Assembly: GCA_018262235.1 (NCBI GenBank)
Contig: JAGTRY010000019.1
Location: 1-45,441, forward strand
Origin: Pseudomonadota bacterium
Lineage (GTDB): Bacteria; Pseudomonadota; Gammaproteobacteria; Burkholderiales; Rhodocyclaceae
Length of the DNA stretch: 45,441 nucleotides
Reading direction: 5' to 3'
Part shown: positions 43,395 through 45,441 of the stretch, piece after piece
How the letters are laid out: each line of letters begins with the position of its first letter
Position numbering within the stretch: the stretch's first letter is position 1
Position numbers and translations under genes: made by a program
The notes under the pieces: model-generated
Database searches by the model: none
What the model was told of the DNA's origin: nothing
The model's input: only the letters and a program-made list of their open reading frames with translations

Positions 43395-44705
43395 TTAACG
43401 GAACTGGAAGATTTCCTGATGGAAGTGCTGGCGTCCCAAGCCGTATTGGCCCTGCAACACCTTGCGCAAACCGCGTCCCCAGGCTGCCGGACCGCAGAAC
43501 CACACGCTGGTCTTGGCCTCCAGACGTTGCCCGATCTCGTTGGGGGCAAAGCGCCCGTCACGACTTTCAACACGCATCTGCAGTGTGACACCGGCCCGCG
43601 CGCACCGCTCGGGCAAATCGGCCGGAAAAGTAGCCTCCCGCTCATCTCGCACGCTGTAGAACAACACAATCGGCTGGCGCGCACCGCCGCGTTGCGCCAA
43701 GGCATCCAGGCGTGCCAGGAACGGCGCCAGACCGATGCCACCGGCGATCCACAGCTGTGGCTCATCATCCGCCCCGAAATCGAACCCACCATACGGCCCT
43801 TCGATCCGGGCGAGATCACCCGATTTAACCCGGGCAGCCAGCGAGCGGGTGTAGTCCCCAAGGGGCTTGATGGTGAAGTGCAGATCGGCACCGACCTGCC
43901 AATCCGACGCCAGCGAGAAGGGATGCGGGCCTTCGCGCCGGTCCAGGGTCAGCAGGACGAACTGGCCGGCGCGATGCCCGGGCCAGATGCCCGTGGGCGT
44001 GATGCGCAGATCGATCACGCCACTGGCAAGTTCCGCCACCGCGCTCACCCGCCCGGCAATGCGCCGGCGACGCCCGATCAGGCTGGCCAGTGACATCAGC
44101 GCGACAACGGAGCCGAAGACCGAGAGGCCCAGCGTCGCAACACCCAATGCTGACGAAAACGCCCCATCCGGGAAGATCAGCACGCTATGGTAGGCGCCCA
44201 TCAGGAACGCGATCGGGAACGCTTTGTGGAGCTTGCGGAACCAGCTATACGGCACGAAGCGCAACAAGGCCACGATGCCGAGCGCGATCATCAGCCAGGC
44301 GGCCGGCTCGGCAATCTGGCGTGCCAGGGCGATCCACCAGTCCAGCGGCGGACGGGCACCATGCGGCGCGCGAGGCGGCAGGGTGACCCAGCCCCAGGCC
44401 ACAAGGGTGCGCGGCGACAGCTCGATCAGCCAGTGCAGCACGACCCACAGCACCGAACCGATACCGGCCCACTTGTGCTCGGCAAACAGCTTGTCCAGCC
44501 CCCCCAGCCAGTGTTCCAGCCAGCGCGGGCGCAAGGCCAGAAGCATCGAATAGCTCATCCAGCCCAGGGCCAGCGCGCCACTCAGCAGCACAAGCGCCTT
44601 GCGCATCTGCAGGAAAGGCGCAGAGAAAGACAGCACCGCCGCTGGCTGATCCATGGCCCAGAGGGCGATGATCAGCAGGCTCAGCGGCAAAAACACGCGT
44701 TTCAT
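43395..44705 (-). CDS. Ferric-reductase-like flavocytochrome (ferredoxin reductase family)
   Basis: The 436-residue protein has about six membrane segments in the first 220 residues, with histidines (VLHWLIEL, LHKAFPIAFLMGAYHSVL) suited to haem. An FAD-binding domain (PGHRAGQFVLLTL, HPFSLAS) and an NAD(P)H-binding domain (LWIAGGIGLAPFLARLDAL, VWFCGPAAWG) follow, ending FHQEIFQFR. This is the ferric reductase-like transmembrane/NADPH oxidase-type layout. GGAGCT precedes the ATG at 44705. It lies 24 bases after the Spy-like gene on the same strand, suggesting a shared metal- or redox-stress response. Confidence 0.9.
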   Translation of the reverse strand: MKRVFLPLSLLIIALWAMDQPAAVLSFSAPFLQMRKALVLLSGALALGWMSYSMLLALRPRWLEHWLGGLDKLFAEHKWAGIGSVLWVVLHWLIELSPRTLVAWGWVTLPPRAPHGARPPLDWWIALARQIAEPAAWLMIALGIVALLRFVPYSWFRKLHKAFPIAFLMGAYHSVLIFPDGAFSSALGVATLGLSVFGSVVALMSLASLIGRRRRIAGRVSAVAELASGVIDLRITPTGIWPGHRAGQFVLLTLDRREGPHPFSLASDWQVGADLHFTIKPLGDYTRSLAARVKSGDLARIEGPYGGFDFGADDEPQLWIAGGIGLAPFLARLDALAQRGGARQPIVLFYSVRDEREATFPADLPERCARAGVTLQMRVESRDGRFAPNEIGQRLEAKTSVWFCGPAAWGRGLRKVLQGQYGLGRQHFHQEIFQFR

Positions 44706-44729
44706 GATGAGCTCCAGGTTGCCAGGGAA

Positions 44730-45248
44730 TTAACGGCGTTCGGTCTTGCCCGCCCGGGCCTGCAGGCGCTCAAGCATCTTGCTGCGCTGCTCCGGGGTGA
44801 GGATCTTTGCCAGCTTGTTGCCCTGCTCGGCCATGAACAGCAGTTGGGCACTGTCTTTCTGGGCGACGTCCTGTGCCAGTTCGGCGGCGCGTTCAGGCGT
44901 GTACTTGTCCGACAAACTCAGCTGATGCAGGGCCACGCGGGCTTCATGTACCGCCTTGGACTTTTCCTGGAAAGCCGGGCGCTGTGCATCGAACAGCGCC
45001 TTGACCTGTTCGCGCTGCGCCGGGCTCAGATCCAGGCCACGCAGTGCAAACATCGCACCGTGCGCGGCACCTGCCGAGCCATGGTGAATACCGTGATTGC
45101 CATGCGCCATCAGCGGCCGGCGCACATCACCAGCCTTCGCCGCAGGGGCACTACTGGCGGTTTCCTGTGCCAGCGCACTCAGGGGCAAGGCCAGGGCCAT
45201 GGCGCTGACGGTCAGGAAACGGCGGATGGTGGGATTGAATGAGTTCAT
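44730..45248 (-). CDS. Spy/CpxP-family periplasmic protein (LTxxQ motifs)
   Basis: From ATG 45248 (AGGAG six bases upstream; frame open to 45296) the 172-residue protein has a signal peptide (FLTVSAMALALPLSALAQE) and two LTxxQ-type motifs (LDLSPAQREQVKALF and ILTPEQRSKMLERL) in an all-helical mature chain. Such proteins act as periplasmic chaperones or metal/stress sensors. It is divergent from a response regulator, a usual arrangement for CpxP/Spy genes controlled by the adjacent two-component system. Confidence 0.88.
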   Translation of the reverse strand: MNSFNPTIRRFLTVSAMALALPLSALAQETASSAPAAKAGDVRRPLMAHGNHGIHHGSAGAAHGAMFALRGLDLSPAQREQVKALFDAQRPAFQEKSKAVHEARVALHQLSLSDKYTPERAAELAQDVAQKDSAQLLFMAEQGNKLAKILTPEQRSKMLERLQARAGKTERR

Positions 45249-45407
45249 GACAAGCTCCTGATGGGTTGTTCGGGGTGAGTCCAGTGTGCGGGGCATGCCG
45301 GTAAAGCAATGTCAGGGCTCGGTAAAATCAGGTTAAGTGATCGTAAGCAAGGGTTGGCAAGGAAGTCGCCGACGTATCATGGCGGCCATCTGCAAGGGAA
45401 ATCCGAT
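45249..45407. promoter_or_regulatory. Divergent promoter region of the Spy-like and response-regulator genes
   Basis: This 159-base gap separates two divergent starts and must contain both promoters. Short direct similarity between GGTTAAGTGATCGTAAG and the flanks is not strong enough to name an operator. Confidence 0.4.
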
Positions 45408-45441
45408 ATGGTCAAAGTATTACTGGTCGACGACGACACTG
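45408..45441 (+). CDS. Response regulator, first codons only
   Basis: From ATG 45408 (AAGGGAA about eight bases upstream) the frame reads MVKVLLVDDDT, the first beta strand and acidic pair of a receiver domain. The gene runs off the window. The neighbouring Spy-like gene suggests an OmpR/CpxR-type regulator, but only 11 residues are visible. Confidence 0.75.
   Translation, partial: MVKVLLVDDDT

Overview
The window looks like a betaproteobacterial chromosome carrying one composite genomic island. The core genes are GC-rich and have a betaproteobacterial arrangement: hemC-hemD-hemX-hemY divergent from ppc, ybeY-corC upstream of an ABC-F gene and rng, and a MacAB/NodT-type efflux cluster. A Rhodocyclales-like host is my best guess; it is inferred from gene content and order only.

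Layout. (1) 1-1759, minus strand: end of a surface-polysaccharide type cluster, with a 62-aa gene, an NAD-dependent epimerase and a family-4 glycosyltransferase cut by the window edge. (2) About 1760-5500, plus strand, lower GC: a P4/CP4-57-like module of AlpA-type regulator, DUF3987 (YfjI-like) protein and YagK/YfjJ (inovirus Gp2-type) protein, with perfect hairpins around the first two genes. (3) 5501-14900, minus strand: a complete type I restriction-modification operon (hsdM, hsdS, hsdR). A zeta-toxin-like P-loop gene and a 65-aa partner sit between hsdS and hsdR. The operon's last gene, an ImmA/IrrE peptidase, is broken by two frameshifts and by a complete IS4-family element with a clear 10-bp target duplication. 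(4) 15188-18410, plus strand, AT-rich: three consecutive genes of unknown function encoding membrane or coiled-coil proteins. This is the best candidate for an undescribed (possibly defence) system. (5) 18481-24001, minus strand: an ICE/plasmid-type module (RDF-like 'hydrolase or metal-binding' protein, YqaJ recombinase, small conserved protein, DUF932 protein, zinc-ribbon/glycine-zipper protein). Four of the five genes are preceded by a GC-rich hairpin plus U-tract just upstream of the Shine-Dalgarno. A plus-strand ORF within this module is followed by an integron attC-like site that has itself been interrupted by a MITE-like element. (6) 24078-26230, minus strand: a DUF6387 protein and a P4-type tyrosine recombinase, preceded by three 12-bp-spaced TAGCTACCC repeats, next to the 3' end of rng.

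(7) 26346-45441 is core chromosome: rng, YheS-like ABC-F, corC, ybeY, hemY, hemX, hemD and hemC on the minus strand; ppc on the plus strand; then a minus-strand MacB permease, MacB-type ATPase, MacA/HlyD adaptor and NodT outer-membrane lipoprotein, a ferric-reductase-like flavocytochrome and a Spy/CpxP-like periplasmic protein. The last is divergent from the first codons of a response regulator at the right edge.

Functionally, the island combines replication/recombination genes of several mobile lineages with defence genes (type I RM with its embedded kinase, and the unknown three-gene operon). This is the usual make-up of a defence island. No rRNA, tRNA or CRISPR array was found.
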